Shown piece by piece: positions 22,841 to 35,119 of a DNA stretch of 64,000 nucleotides. Both the position numbers and the translations under genes were made by a program. Source of the stretch: Cryptomeria japonica (taxonomy: Eukaryota; Streptophyta; Pinopsida; Cupressales; Cupressaceae); contig NC_081410.1 in NCBI RefSeq assembly GCF_030272615.1, forward strand, positions 185,615,619-185,679,618, given 5' to 3'. The stretch's first letter is position 1. Each line of letters begins with the position of its first letter. The notes beneath the pieces were generated by a model that was not told where the DNA came from, made no database searches, and saw nothing but the letters and a program-made list of their open reading frames with translations.

Positions 22841-25800
22841 TTTCTTACCTTTGGGGTTGAGTTTATCTTCAGCCAATATTTTGACGTTTAAAGATGTCAT
22901 TTTCATCTAGATGTACTGATGACGGATGCTAGACATTACAATTTCTAAAGACCCAATGCTTCTTAGAGTTCTTGATGCCAAGTTTTGAACATAATGTGTG
23001 TTAAGTATTGTTGTAGTCAAATACAAATTTTCTCTCACAGTTGCCACAAAATTTACTTTTCTTCATTTGTAGCTTTTGGAAAAATATTCCTTGATGACCT
23101 CCATGAAACCATCCAAACTGAAATTCACCTCCATCACTAAATCAAGTGGAGTTCCTTCAACTCCTCCTTGGCTAGAAATCTAGCAATCTAACATTGTTGA
23201 ACTAGAATTCTAATTTAAGTAGGGCAGACATAATTCTCTCTAATCTAAGAAATTACAAAGAAATACATCTCCAATTTAGATATATAATCATCAACAACAT
23301 CTACATCAATTTTCCCATCAAACTTAGGGATGTCACAACTGACCTAGGCTCTAAAGGGAGTCCAATTGCCAAATGAACTTTCCAATAGGGCCCACTACTA
23401 ATTTTGGTTACTTCGGAGCATTAGCACAAATTGGTTCATCATCCTTGATCTTTATTTTCCTCAAGACACCTAGATCAACAACTTGAAGGAATTTGAGGAG
23501 TTAGTAGCTAGTTCTTCAATATCATTGAATCTCATCTTTAATTCAAATATCCAATATCTAACTGCATTTGATGGTACATACAAGAGCAACTAGGTTGTGA
23601 TAACACTTATCTAAATTAGGCTAGTAATTTGGGGAACAATACACTAGTTGAGAAATTTATTGTACCAAAAGTAAAAATTGAACAAAATAAAACACAAAAT
23701 TGATAATTACAATATAGATATTACATGGGCTTAAGTTGATAGTTGACACTCTTCTTGGGTGCCTTAAGTTTATAGAAATGGGATCTAGAGGGTGTCTCTG
23801 AACAAACCAACACAAACACTAACTAAAAGTTGTCATGAGAACTCATTCAAGTGTCTACATTTGAGGATGAAAACTCATAGTTTTTTTGAAGTCAAGGGAC
23901 AAAAACCTTGTAGATCTTATGATGGAGGACGAAACCCCTTTGGTTGAAGGAGTGATGTCATGTAGAGCTTGCATTTGAGTTTTAATGGTGGCTAAAATTG
24001 ATGATATTGAGTGTGCATGACACTTATAAATGTCATGGATGTAATCATTTATGTTTCAGTTTGTTGTAGTTGTTGTAGACTTGTAGTAGAATATTGTAAT
24101 ATTGTAATGCCCCATTTAATATAATAGATGAACTACGATCTAGATTCTTCGAAGTATTGTACTCTCAGTTTGTTATTGCGGTTGTGTATGCATGGGTTGT
24201 TATCATTGCAATTGTCATATTTTGGTCTATTATTGTTATGGTAGAAATGTTTTATAAACCATTTTCAACATGTTTAATATAAATACAGTTTATAGTTTAT
24301 CTTTCATTGTGGATTTTCTCCATAATTTGGGTTATCCATGTAGACGCAAGATTGGAACAAAATTTTGTGGGTATGCTATTATTTATATGAATGCGATGGG
24401 AAACTTCTAGTTTTGCAAAACTTAAGCAAAACAGATTAGGGTTTGTTTATTTTAGGGTTAAATAATGAAGTCTAAAGCATATTTTTAGAGTTGTTGTGTC
24501 ACATTAATATAACCCCAATATTTTTTGAGGTTTTGGTTAAATATTTAAGTCCAAACTTTAAATAGCCAAAATATTTTCATAAGATTTTGTGGTTATGTTT
24601 TCTAGTTTATCAGTCAAAGATGCTTTGGTGGTTATGTTTTCTATTTGGGAATTCATTGATTGAGCCCATGTAACAGCTTTGTGAAGTCATTTGTGCCTTC
24701 AAAATTCAAAACCATGGTGGCTATGGTCTACAGATGATAACTATTTATTTCTTGTAAGAGCAAAAAATCATAATGGCGAACGCTACAAAATGCTTACATA
24801 GGAACTCAAATAATCACCATTTATCAAAATACACTAAGCTCCTATGAAATTTGCCTTTGACACTTTGTAGAAGAAAAAAGTTGACCTACCTGAGTCACCG
24901 AATGATCCAACTCAATGCAAGATTGTATTGTCGTTGCTACTTGATTTGTATCTAGAAAAGACCTTCTAGGAATCCTTGAGCTCATTTTCTTTCAAAAGTG
25001 GATCTGCCAATCAATAGCACATCCTACTATTGACAATTCTAGCGATAACTCAAAAGGAGTGTAGGAACTATTAGAAATTTGTGTTTAATAGATTAAGGAA
25101 AAATATATATTCTGCAATCTTTAATCTATTTGTGAACACTACTGATGAAACCAAATTAGATTCCCTTGATTACAAATAAAACCTTACCAGAGGAGCATGC
25201 AATTGTGAAGAGATTGCTCTATGGGGGGGAGGAAGGCAACAAAAGATTCAACTTTGGCAGATGATGCTCCTGACAAATGCTTAGTTTTTTTAAAAATGAA
25301 CCCGCGTTATGTTTATTTTTTTTCTTTAAAGTGCCCAAGTTTGTCGGAATTCTAACAAATGCTTTCCATCGAAATTCTGACGAACTCAGGTATTTTAAAA
25401 AAAAAAATCAAGTTTGATCACAATATGCCTTGTCCATCGGAAACCTTCGTCAAAATTTGAGGTCAAATGTATTAGTGTCAAACCGCCTGCTCTACCTTCT
25501 CTACTAAGGGCATGTGGCATCATCTTGTGATATCGCGGTTCTTATCTTCCTTGCACATTCAACCACGAGTTGCGTGAACCGTAGGATCTACTCATGATTT
25601 AACATAAGGTCACCAAAAAATATATAAGACTTTAAACTTAGGAAAATTTAGGCATTGGCAGAAAAATGTTAAACGGGATCTGCCTAGGGTAGTTCTGCGT
25701 GCAACCAAGGAAAAACAATAAAGGGACTGACCAAACTCAACTTAATGCCTAGGAAAAACAATGGCCCCACCAACGGTAACCGACCCTTGGCTTTAACTGG

Positions 25801-25978
25801 AAAAAGGTAACACCAAATTATAACAAGCCTAGGGTTTTTGACAAAATTTAATCAAAATGCATAAAATCCTAAAACCCTAAACTCTAAGGGCAAGAACAGA
25901 GAACAAAATAATTTTGAATGATCAGAGAATTTTACCAAGGCATGAAAATCTTTTACATCATCATTTTTAGGACTATCA

Positions 25979-26819
25979 GTGGCTCTAGTTCGAGACGTTC
26001 ATTTCACTGGAATGAAGCGAGGATTCAAAATCTTTGGTTAAGTAGACCATTTTGTAGAGTAGACCAAAAGGAAGTTACCTGGACAAGGCAACTTCAACAG
26101 AAAGGAAACTACACTGCTTATGTACAAGATTAAAATCCAATGTTCATGGAAAATAGATACTTCAAGAAAAGTAGAGCTTCAATAATTGTCCATGAACAGG
26201 CAATTCAAGAAGAAAATGATTATTATTCCATTGGGTATAGATTCAAAAAGCGCACTCTAGTCTAAGCTATTTATAGCTTGAAGGTTAAACCACATGTGAT
26301 GGCCCAAGGCCATTTGGAAAAATCAACCAATGCTTTCCTTGGTCAAATATGTAATTATGATCGCATTGCATCATGAACAATCTAGGAGCATCGCTGTCAT
26401 ATACCTGTTCATAGTTGGCAAGCTCTTCATTTTTTAACATGTCATACAAACCCTTTATCTTAGCACACTCTTCATTGGTTTGGACTTTATCACCAGGAAT
26501 TGCTTGAAACAAACAATACCCATGCTCAATGTCTGAAATAAAAACATGTTGAAAACATCATTCATCAAGTTTCATGATAGCCCCATCAAGTTGAAGAGGG
26601 AAGTAAAACACTTAATACTCTATTCTGCAATTGGAATCAATAAAATTGGTCTCTTTATTTATTTCATCTCTATAACATATTCATCATTAAAGCACTCTCG
26701 CAAACATAATAAAACTTCATTACAAATGTCAAAGGAAGTGCTCTCATATGTTGGTCCATCCAACATAACAACTGGTTTACAAATATCCATATCTAAACAA
26801 TCAACATTTGAAAACCATT
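25979..26819 (-). other. Element F interior, 3' untranslated part
   Basis: Minus-strand sequence between the acidic frame and the 3' LTR. A 75-codon frame (26285-26512) has no recognised domain. The polypurine tract next to the LTR is not obvious; the sequence there reads on the minus strand CTAGAGCCAC, so the tract is degraded or atypical. Confidence 0.5.
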
Positions 26820-28190
26820 CTAATTCACTTCTATCTCCATTGACATAGTCATCGATTCTTGATCAACATTTTGTACACTCGGATCATTGTATGATGAAAA
26901 GGCATCATCATTCACCTTCTTAACAAAACTATCCTCATGCACAACAAAAGATTCCAAATCTGATTTCAAAGTGTCATGTGGAGCAACAAGGCAACAATCT
27001 TCTTCATCTACTTCATAGCCTTTGACAATATCAATGAACTCCATACTCTCATATTCAATGTCAACACTTGTAACATCAGAAGAAAAATAACCCTCATATT
27101 CACTAGTTACAAATATTTCTAAGTCAAATTTAAAGAAATCCTCAAAATCATCAGGATAATAGGTTTCGCCACAACCCATTTCATACTCTTCAATTTCGAA
27201 TTCTTCATATGAAGTAGACTCTTCACATAAAGCAAACTCACTATATGGCTGATCAATAGATTTGTTTGATGTAATCTCTTTATTATTTATAAGTTTTTGA
27301 GTCTCTTCATGTATAACTGTTTGTAATGGAACATCTAGTATGCAACTATTTAAAACATTATTTTTAAGGACACATACCTCAACTAAATCTTCATGCACAT
27401 TATTTTGGGTGAATTCATGCGACATAGATACATGTTGTAACATAATTTACTTATTTGAGCACACCATGCATATTTCTATCTCAAAAGCATCATCAATAAA
27501 AAATGGTGGCACCCCATCATTCAAATTTTCATCATCACACATAATTGATTCGTGAGAGACTGAATTTATGTCATCGAAATCTTGCACACTAGCATTGTCT
27601 TCATCAGATGTACAAGTTTCCAATTCTTCATACATGATGTTAGATTTACCTAGAACACAAGACTACAGATGAACCTCTTGTGGGATCTCCTTGCTGGAAC
27701 AACTACTATTGTTGTCATGTGGTGTAATAGCTGAAATTATCTCACTGACCTTTTCTTCATTAACATGAGGAATAACCACTATCTGAGACAAGTTATCTTC
27801 GCTCATATTTTTGTTTGAATCATAATTCATAACATGGTTATTGTGATTAGCAGGGGTGCAAGTGCTTTGACATTGGTCTTCACTTTTTGACTCACACCTT
27901 TCTTCGACATCTATCATCTTAGGACATCATATTCTTGTAGATAGATAACCCTTAGGGCTTCCATATTTTAAGTTATTCTCAATATTCATTGCTATCCTAT
28001 AAATCTGATGAATGGTTTTTGGATCCTTGTCTCTCAACAAATAACTCATTTCCTCCTCAAATGCAGCTAGATAAACAACTAAACATACTGTATCATTTGG
28101 CCTATAACTACTAGGAATATCATCCAATGTTCTTGCAAATCTAAGATTGAAAGAAGGGATTAATTCATCTTCTTTCTTTTGAATAACCAT
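26820..28190 (-). pseudogene. Element F: gag C-terminal part and acidic frame
   Basis: One reading frame from 28190 to 26820, about 457 codons, broken only by three in-frame stops (near 27925, 27661 and 27445). Its first 88 codons continue a Ty3-type gag (RFARTLDDIPSSYRPND, then EEMSYLLRDKD). The remainder is strongly acidic, rich in Asp, Glu and Ser, with no zinc knuckle and no protease motif. That the frame survives while stops accumulate implies coding until recently relative to its neighbours, or low indel load. The role of the acidic part is unknown. Confidence 0.68.
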
Positions 28191-28261
28191 GAATCTTTTT
28201 ATAACTGAACTTGGATCAACTCTTTCACTAAATTGTTCCTTGAAGGCTGCTTTAGTTCATC

Positions 28262-28531
28262 TCATGAAGAAATAAAATATGTTGGCAAATAAGAGAACCA
28301 ATCTTTGGCATCCTCCTTCAAAGATTGGACCAAAAACTTCATGAAAATATCTTCTTGTCCTATCTCAAAATCTCCCATCAAATCATAAAACTCTTGCAGA
28401 TGTTTACATGCAGATTCTGATCCTTTCCCAGTGAACTCTAGTAAATATTCCCTAACCTTAGTAGGAACAGAGTTTGGGAAACCTTGAATACCATTAAAAC
28501 TAAATGGCTTATATCTTTCCATAGGTAACAT
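28262..28531 (-). pseudogene. Element F: Ty3/gypsy-type gag, N-terminal part
   Basis: Reads MLPMERYKPFSFNGIQGFPN, then ACKHLQEFYDLMGDF and FMKFLVQSLKEDAKDWF. The spacing HLxxF...LxxSLxxxAxxWF is the signature of plant Ty3/gypsy gag (retrotransposon gag domain). A frame change near 28230 links it to 28190-27927. Gag would form the particle. This is the main evidence that F belongs with Ty3/gypsy. Confidence 0.78.
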
Positions 28532-29415
28532 TCTGGTGTGACTTGACAGAGGTTACACACTTACATTTGATATTTCATAGGGATGTATAGGCAAACAATA
28601 CATCTTATCACTCACTCTCCTACTTATTTCCTTTATCACAGTCTAAAAATATTACAATGCATAACTCAAAACATACTTCATCCAACTTAATATAGAAAAT
28701 ATGGAAATGTATCACAAAAGTATGTAAAATAATCACTACCATTCCCTTTCTTAGTGCTCTACCCACTTAATAGGGAAACATTTTCTACACATGATTTTCA
28801 TGAAAACACATTTGACTCATGAAAATAAAAATACCTGGAAATGTTGTAATGACTGGGAACGAACATTTTGGCTTGCCGTAGTGCTATATCTAAAACTATC
28901 TTCACCTCTCCATTAGGTTCTTTTATAAAGTCACCACCTCTTTGTAAAGGAAAAATAATGAACAACTGGAATTTCTTCATAGGTCAAATTTGTTCCAAAA
29001 CGAGCACTACAATACCTCCTTATCATCATATGGCATCAGATGAATTCCATCCTCAACTTGTTAAGGTACTTCATCACGAGAGCTCAAATTTACTTCATCT
29101 CTTCTGCAAATTCTCCAATTCTTCTTTAGTCCTTCCTCAAATATTGTACACTAGTATAGAGATCTCAGAGTCGCCACTCACAACTTATGAGGTATTGGAA
29201 TAATCATGAAATACAGACAAACCTAGGCAGAAATTACATTGAAAGACAAAATACAACAGATTCTCAGACAACATTCATGAGAATTGACTCAACTGATAAG
29301 GGACATATTTAGCAAGCTCATGACTCTATAAGGAAAAAGATTTGGGTTCTATGATGCGAGAGAAAAGCTCAATCATCAAATCATAGAAAGACATGGAAAA
29401 CTTTTATGCAATAGT
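28532..29415 (-). other. Element F leader region
   Basis: About 880 bp between the primer site and the recognisable gag. Short frames (28798-28980 minus, 28868-29203 plus) show no domain. It could hold the gag N-terminus and packaging signal. Confidence 0.45.
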
Positions 29416-29432
29416 GCCTAGCAGAGTTGCCA
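29416..29432 (-). other. Element F primer-binding site
   Basis: On the minus strand TGGCAACTCTGCTAGGC, starting three bases after the LTR end. It resembles the TGGCGACTCTGCTGGG-type sites of plant Tat/Athila elements, not the Met-tRNA site of the copia elements here. I do not assign the tRNA. Confidence 0.65.
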
Positions 29433-31303
29433 TTTTGTTGGTTCCCATATGGGTTTATGCTGCAACAAGGCAGAAACCAAGCTGATTCTTTAAGTATCTA
29501 TGGAGAAGCCAACTCCAACTATTAAAATCTTCAAGAACTTGGACCAATTGACAAGGATTTTGCAAATCCTTCTATGCTTTGGGCTCTCCATAACCCGGGA
29601 GGGTGATCACTTAGTGAATTTTATGATCTATGCACCACACTCATAGATTCACTAAAACAAGGCGGATGATCTCATACACAGGCTCAACAACAGGGAGAAT
29701 TCTCAAGGGTGGGAAACCCTTAAGTGATCCTCAACCTTATTGGAGGATGAGATGGGTAGAACAAACAATAATAGGAAAATGAATTGAAAAGTATTATGAT
29801 AATTAATAGTTTGTAACAAAGATAGATAAATGGAGCACAAAGCAGACTAAAAAGGCTTTGACAAGCTAATGACCAGTGCCTCATCCATTGGGCAGTCAAA
29901 TTCATGAAATATAAGGTAAATTACAATAGAAACAATTTGATAGCATATTGATCTAAGAGTATATTGCCTTGCACTACATCTCAACTATAACCCAAGCCCA
30001 AAACTACTTATCAAAATCCCTGGAAAAGCCGTACCACTCTGCGACTTTATTTAAGCATTTAATCGATCCTTTGGATCAAATCATAAACACAAATCACATA
30101 CATCATAACAATGCACTGAAGAAAGTAAACCCTTGATTTATTTCATTCAAAAGATAGTAATATCATACATTGGAGAGAAAAAAAGCCTGAATTTGATTTT
30201 ATTTATTCAAATACTATATCTACCGTAAAACAGTGTACAATTCAGTCCTTCAAAACCTGTAGGAAACATAACACCAAACTCATTCTATTTTGCTCTGCAA
30301 AAGACTCTATACTTTGCTAATTCCACTTAAAACTTTCTACGAAACTAGAAGAGGAACCATAAAGGAACCAAAATTCGAAACCCTTTCTAATGGCCTTGAT
30401 TTTCCTTTTATAGAAGAAAAGAGAGAAACAAGCTTTAGTGCAAGAGACAAATGTCAGTAGAAGATTCGCTCTCAGCAATTAGGCCTAAAAGGCCATATGT
30501 GATTCTGTTACAAAAAAATTCCTTATCCATACGCTGGCACTCATGAATCAAAATTTTCAAGTGAAAAATGGTAGAAACAAAACTGCTTGAGCCATGCCAT
30601 TATCACCCTGATGCCTTTGGATGGAGTGTGACATATTACGTTCTATCCTACAGAGCATTTCCCTTCTCAGAAGAGAAAAAGGATCTTGACAAGAAGTAAA
30701 GTCGCCCCTAAACTAGAGGAGGAGCTTCGACCTTCATGCCTAGGATCAGAGAAAGTGGAAGGAGGATCTTACAAGGAAACATAATATGTTGGAAAGGGGT
30801 CACAACTTCCATGTCATCATAGAGATGAGTGACTTCTGCTTCCCACCTTAACAAATCCTTCCTTCATTCCCATGTGGGCTTCTTCCTCAAACCCCCTACC
30901 ATCCAGTGGCAGAGTAGAAGCAGAGGATGTGTCATGAATGACTCTTTCTGAGAAGAAAAGGTTTTCATGCCCCTTCTAACAATCCTTCACACTTTCACAA
31001 CCCCTCTGACAATAAATAAACTCACATAGGAGAAAAAACATCCATCTAGTATCACAGAGCACACAACAACTCCATGCACAATCCTGCTCAAACATCATCT
31101 TCCTTGTTGATGAAAAAACTGCTCTCTGAAAAATGAAGAGGTTTCTTTTCTCTTCTACCAATTAAGTCACCACCCCATTGTATTTATAATAAAAAATGGT
31201 TCACCTGGTGATGCTCATTCATGTAAAAAATCATCATTTTGGTGCTTTCAACCCACCCTGCCAGCTATGGACCCTAGAAATCATGCCTATCAAATCCACT
31301 ATG

Positions 31304-32167
31304 TGTTGGCATATGGACACTCCAATGAGACGTTGTGTGTGATTGAAGGTTTTGTCATTGATGGCAACCTTTCAATCCTATGGCACCGACAAGACATTAT
31401 ACCGGCAAAACATTAGACAGGCAACCTTGCAATCCTATGGCACCGGCAAGACATTATTCAAGAAAGACAGTGCATCGGCATCAGCAAGATCACTCTACAC
31501 CAGCACCGACAAAGAAGATGTACACCGGCACAGAAGAGAACATGTATACCAGCACAGAGGCTGACAAGATTTTTGATATGTAATATTTGGTTTATTACAG
31601 TAAGCTGACTTGGCAAATTGTAAAATGACTCTTGTATATAAAAGAGATCATTGTAGACATTTGTAGGATATGGATAGGAAGTATAAAGAAAATTATAAGG
31701 CAAACCTAATGTGCGAATTGTAGGTCAAGGGTATATGTAAAGAACAGAGCAAGAACCGGTACTGAATCTGGCATTGAAGATGCTATTGTAAAGCAGTAGA
31801 GAATATTGGATTTGTGGAAATCCTCATTGTAAGTCAGTGTGACTTCTTATTGAGCAGTGTGCTCTAGGTAGTTGGCCTTCCTGCATGTGCAGGCCCCTAT
31901 TGTAAGTAATATTCTCTTATTGGCCAGTAAGTGAATATTGTGGGTCACAAATCCCACCGAGGTTTTTCCCACATCGGGTTTCCTTGTTAAACATCTTGTG
32001 TTATGGTGTTCTTTTCATGTGGATGTTTTTGATTCTGTTATTTACATTAATTCTTGCATACCAGTATACTGTTACTTTATGTTTTGCATGTTCTATTTCA
32101 AGAAAATCATGTTACCGGTCAGATACTGATTCACCCCCCCCTCTCAGTATCTATGGGAACCCTAACA
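31304..32167 (+). mobile_element. Solo LTR G inserted in the F 5' LTR
   Basis: 864 bp, TGTTGGCATATGG...CCTAACA, flanked by CTATG at 31299-31303 and 32168-32172. The other F LTR is unoccupied at 19656-19670. It has TTGTCATTGATGGCAA near its start, several ACACCGGCA / CACCGGCAAGACATTA repeats at 31383-31560, GAGGTTTTTCCC near 31961 and a C-rich run near 32137. Its 3' half is related to the D LTR, so it belongs to a sister family. Confidence 0.92.
31635..31644 (+). promoter_or_regulatory. Putative TATA box in LTR G
   Basis: TATATAAAAG lies about 330 bp into the LTR, a sensible place for the LTR promoter. Support is by motif and position only. Confidence 0.45.
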
Positions 32168-33454
32168 CTATGTCCTTCTAAGGCTCATCTTACATGAACA
32201 ATTTTGTTCTGATCTTATTCTTCCTTGATTGCACAATTTCCACTTTAGAATTCTTGACAACAGGCAACCTCTAATTTCACAGAGAAATTTGTGATTTCTT
32301 ATCTCTAACTCAAAATTTATCCAAATCCCCTCATGCCTCTGAAACCGTCATCCTTTCTTGTCTAATCAACCTCAACTCAGTAGAAACCTACAAACTAGTC
32401 CGTCAAGAATGAGTCGGCATCCAAGTGTCTCGAGTTGTCACTATCCTATTCCATGTCGACAAGCCTGCATTCTGTCTGTGTGACAAACATAGCCTTTAAT
32501 TTCCTTTAAAATTCAGTTTGAAACTCTACAGTAGATCCTACCTAGCCTGGCGAATCAAACAATCACCAATGGTTAATCTGACATTGACCTTCCATCATAG
32601 CATGTGGACCCATCAAAATGTGACATAACAATGCCATACCATCTTCTAGCCTAACACTATGAGTGGTCCCACCATCGGTCCTCTTAGTAAACCTGGAATA
32701 CATGGCATCATCTTGTGATGTCGTAGTCCATAACCTTCTTTCATCTTCCTTCAAAAGGTTACAAGGGTCATTGGATTTGTTCAGTCTTTACCTTATGGCC
32801 ACAGTGCCCACCAATCTTTGCAAATTAAACATCGAGCACCTTTTCACCGAGATTATAACATTACGTTCATGGAAGCACACATGAATTGATGGAGCCATTA
32901 GTAATTAGTTCTTTACCCACTGGGAACTGGTAACATCAAATTTTTGAAGAGTCAAACTGCCAGCTCAACCTTCTCCGCCGAGGGCACGTGGCATCATCTC
33001 ATGATGTTGCGGTTCTTATCTTCCTTGCACTTTCAACCGTAGGGCTGCACAAACCATAGGATCTACTCATGATATAACATAAGGTCACCGACAAAATATA
33101 TAAGAATTTAGACTTAGGAAAATTTAGGCGCTGGTAGAAAAATATTAAATGGGATCCACCTAGGGTAGTTCTGCGTGCAATTTAGGAAAAACAATAAAGG
33201 GACCGACCAAACTCAACTTAATTCTTAGGAAAAACAATGGCCCCAACAATGGTAACCAACCCTTGGATTTAAGTGGAAAAAGGTAACACTGAATTATAAC
33301 AAGCCTAGGGTTTTTGACAAAATTTAATCAAAATGCATAAAACCCTAAAACCCTAAACTCTAAGGGCAAGAATAGAGAAAAAAATAATTCTGAATTATTA
33401 GAGAATTTTACCAAGTCATGAAAATATTTTACACCATCATTTTTAGGACTATCA

Positions 33455-33723
33455 GAGAGCATAAAACTTGAGATGTGTCAAGCATTTACATCCACCAACA
33501 TCATATCACAATTACAAGCAATGTACCACAATGCGGACCATAAAAATATATCTAGTTTGACAGACTATTCACTAGAACAATCATCTATAGCTATCTTCAA
33601 TTTTTGAACACAAAATACATCTCCAAAGTTATACAAAAGCCATAAGACAACCAGAAATACCATATGAATCAATCTCTATAGATCTGCATGAGCTCATAAC
33701 TAATTATTTGATATTGCAATACT
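33455..33723 (-). repeat. Element H 3' LTR, middle piece
   Basis: Colinear with about 59720-59995 of the H 5' LTR (shared ATCCACCAACATCAT, CACAAGCAATG and GAATCAATCTC). Cut on the left by F and on the right by I. Confidence 0.85.
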
Positions 33724-35065
33724 TGTTGGATGTTTCTTTGAAGATGTGTTGTCATTGATGTCAACATATTCTTCTGTGTATTCGAATGTTGCAATTAGAT
33801 TAAATGAGTTAGTTTGGTCAATGTTTTGCAGATGAACTAATGCAGTTTAATGAGTTTTGAGATAATTATCTCTAGTTGATTCAACATAATTCTTAGTGGT
33901 TCGTGTATTATTGTGATTGAGTTGTATGATCTAGTATTGAGATTGTTATTCAGTTGTTTATGTTATTTGTTATTTTGTTTGGTCTCCGAATTGCTATATC
34001 TTCAGTTGAGGATGTATGGGATATGTTCAAGATGTTGATGTGTATCCTCAGTTTGATTGGTTCATGGTTTGGATATCCACAAGCAAATCTTTCATGTTGT
34101 CAGTCAGTTTTGATGATGTTCTTGAGCTCTGGTGGTGAGATGGTGATGATTCTTGTAATCCAAGTTGTTGCGGTTGTTGTGGTGCAATTCACATTGCTTG
34201 TGAATATTTTTAGATCATGTTCTATGAGTATTGGTGGTCCACATTGATTGTTATGCATGTTATTGAATAATTTATTGGTTCGGGGATATTATTCATGTTA
34301 TGTGATATCCTTGGAGGTTGTAGTGTGTTGTGGATGATCGAGGCGTAATTATTGGAGGTGTTGCGAGTTTGTGGTGTTTATTTGGGTCCAGGATATGTCT
34401 TAGCCGATATTGTTTTGGTCCACATATGTTGTTGTAATGTGTGAGGTTATTATTTTATAATTTGTGTTGAGGTTCTAGCCAACCTATACTTTGTGGGTTG
34501 ATATCATGTATAAATGAATGTAAAAATCATGTAAGATGTATGTTTGCAATCTTTGAAGTGTGTATGATCGAGTTGTATGTGCGAACAAGTGTTTTCATCT
34601 TTCAAAAGAGCATAAGAGAAGAGAAGTGTTGTTGAGAACACTATCTTCTTAATCAAAACTATACTCAGGTATTTGTAGAAGCTATCTTTGTAGTTCATGT
34701 AATTTGGATTGTTGTCTGAATGATTTTGTAACTCAGTGAGACTTCTTTCAAGATAGTGAGCCTTTCCTTAAGGTTTTAGCCTTTCTGGGTTTCTTATTTG
34801 AGCAGTGAGCCTGAATGCATGTGCATTCCTCATTGTAATATTTCATTTACTCCTAACAAGGTATTATATCATTTTGGGTAGGTTCCCACCATGGGTTTTC
34901 CCTGAGCAATGTTTTCCATGTAAAAAATACTGGTGTTATGTCTGATATTGATGTGTTGTTTCATGTTTTAATTGTTAATTATCAGATCTGATTTGTGGTA
35001 TAAGTTGCAAAAAATTTGTGCAAACTAATTTGGCCCCCCTCTTAGTTTGTTGTCAGTTGCCAACA
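33724..35065 (+). repeat. Element I 5' LTR
   Basis: Starts TGTTGGATGTTTC with TTGTCATTGATGTCAA at 33749-33764. It has CCACCATGGGTTTTCCC near 34888 and ends CAGTTGCCAACA. The 97-codon frame at 33954-34247 lies within LTR sequence, is not open in the other LTR and is not a gene. Confidence 0.92.
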
Positions 35066-35067
35066 AT

Positions 35068-35079
35068 TGGTATCAGAGA
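35068..35079 (+). other. Element I primer-binding site
   Basis: TGGTATCAGAGA, one mismatch (final C to A) to the Met-tRNA site, two bases after the LTR. Confidence 0.88.
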
Positions 35080-35119
35080 TAAATCCTTTGGAAGAATCTT
35101 GAGTGCTTGAGGGAGATTG

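Larger units (their letters stand above)
20465..25477. mobile_element. Element E: CACTA (CMC/EnSpm) DNA transposon, non-autonomous
   Basis: A 5013-bp insertion absent from the other F LTR, where the single target TCA sits at 32952-32954. TCA flanks the insertion at 20462-20464 and 25478-25480. The ends are inverted: CACTAGTATATTTGGGG on the left, and on the right the reverse complement reads CACTAATACATTTGACC. A CACTA terminus with a 3-bp duplication is diagnostic of the superfamily. Both subterminal zones are rich in TCGGAATTCCGAC-like motifs, the usual transposase binding-site pattern. I find no transposase frame, so it is non-autonomous or decayed. Strand is unknown. Confidence 0.92.
14800..25978 (-). 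repeat. Element F 3' LTR (contains D and E)
   Basis: Segments 14800-15307, 18304-20464 and 25478-25978 align in order with 29436-33454. It includes the copy of TGTTGGTTCCCAAATGGG at the left end and TTTTTAGGACTATCA at the right. Short frames here (18655, 19435, 20370 and others) recur with different breaks in the other LTR and show no domain, so they are not genes. Confidence 0.92.
14800..33454 (-). mobile_element. Element F: gag-only LTR element with about 3.15-kb LTRs
   Basis: Two long direct repeats, 14800-25978 and 29436-33454, become 3162 and 3150 bp once their own insertions are removed. Ends are TGTTGG...ATCA, and GAGAG flanks the whole at 14795-14799 and 33455-33459. The H 5' LTR holds the corresponding unoccupied site near 59715. 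The 3.46-kb interior carries a minus-strand gag and an acidic frame but no pol. Net length is about 9.8 kb. The primer site (29416-29432) is unlike the Met-tRNA type of the copia elements and resembles Ty3/gypsy Tat/Athila sites, so F is probably a large non-autonomous derivative of that clade; this assignment is inferred. Confidence 0.9.
29436..33454 (-). repeat. Element F 5' LTR (contains G)
   Basis: Partner of 14800-25978, 3150 bp without solo LTR G. It preserves the empty sites for D (GATAG, 29939-29943) and E (TCA, 32952-32954). Right flank GAGAG at 33455-33459. Confidence 0.93.

Noticed and set aside
24850-25250. Possible captured host exon inside the CACTA element
   Set aside because: No frame longer than a few dozen codons and no recognisable domain; composition matches the rest of the element.
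33954-34247. A 97-codon hydrophobic frame, possible membrane protein
   Set aside because: It lies wholly inside the I 5' LTR and is broken in the 3' LTR copy.
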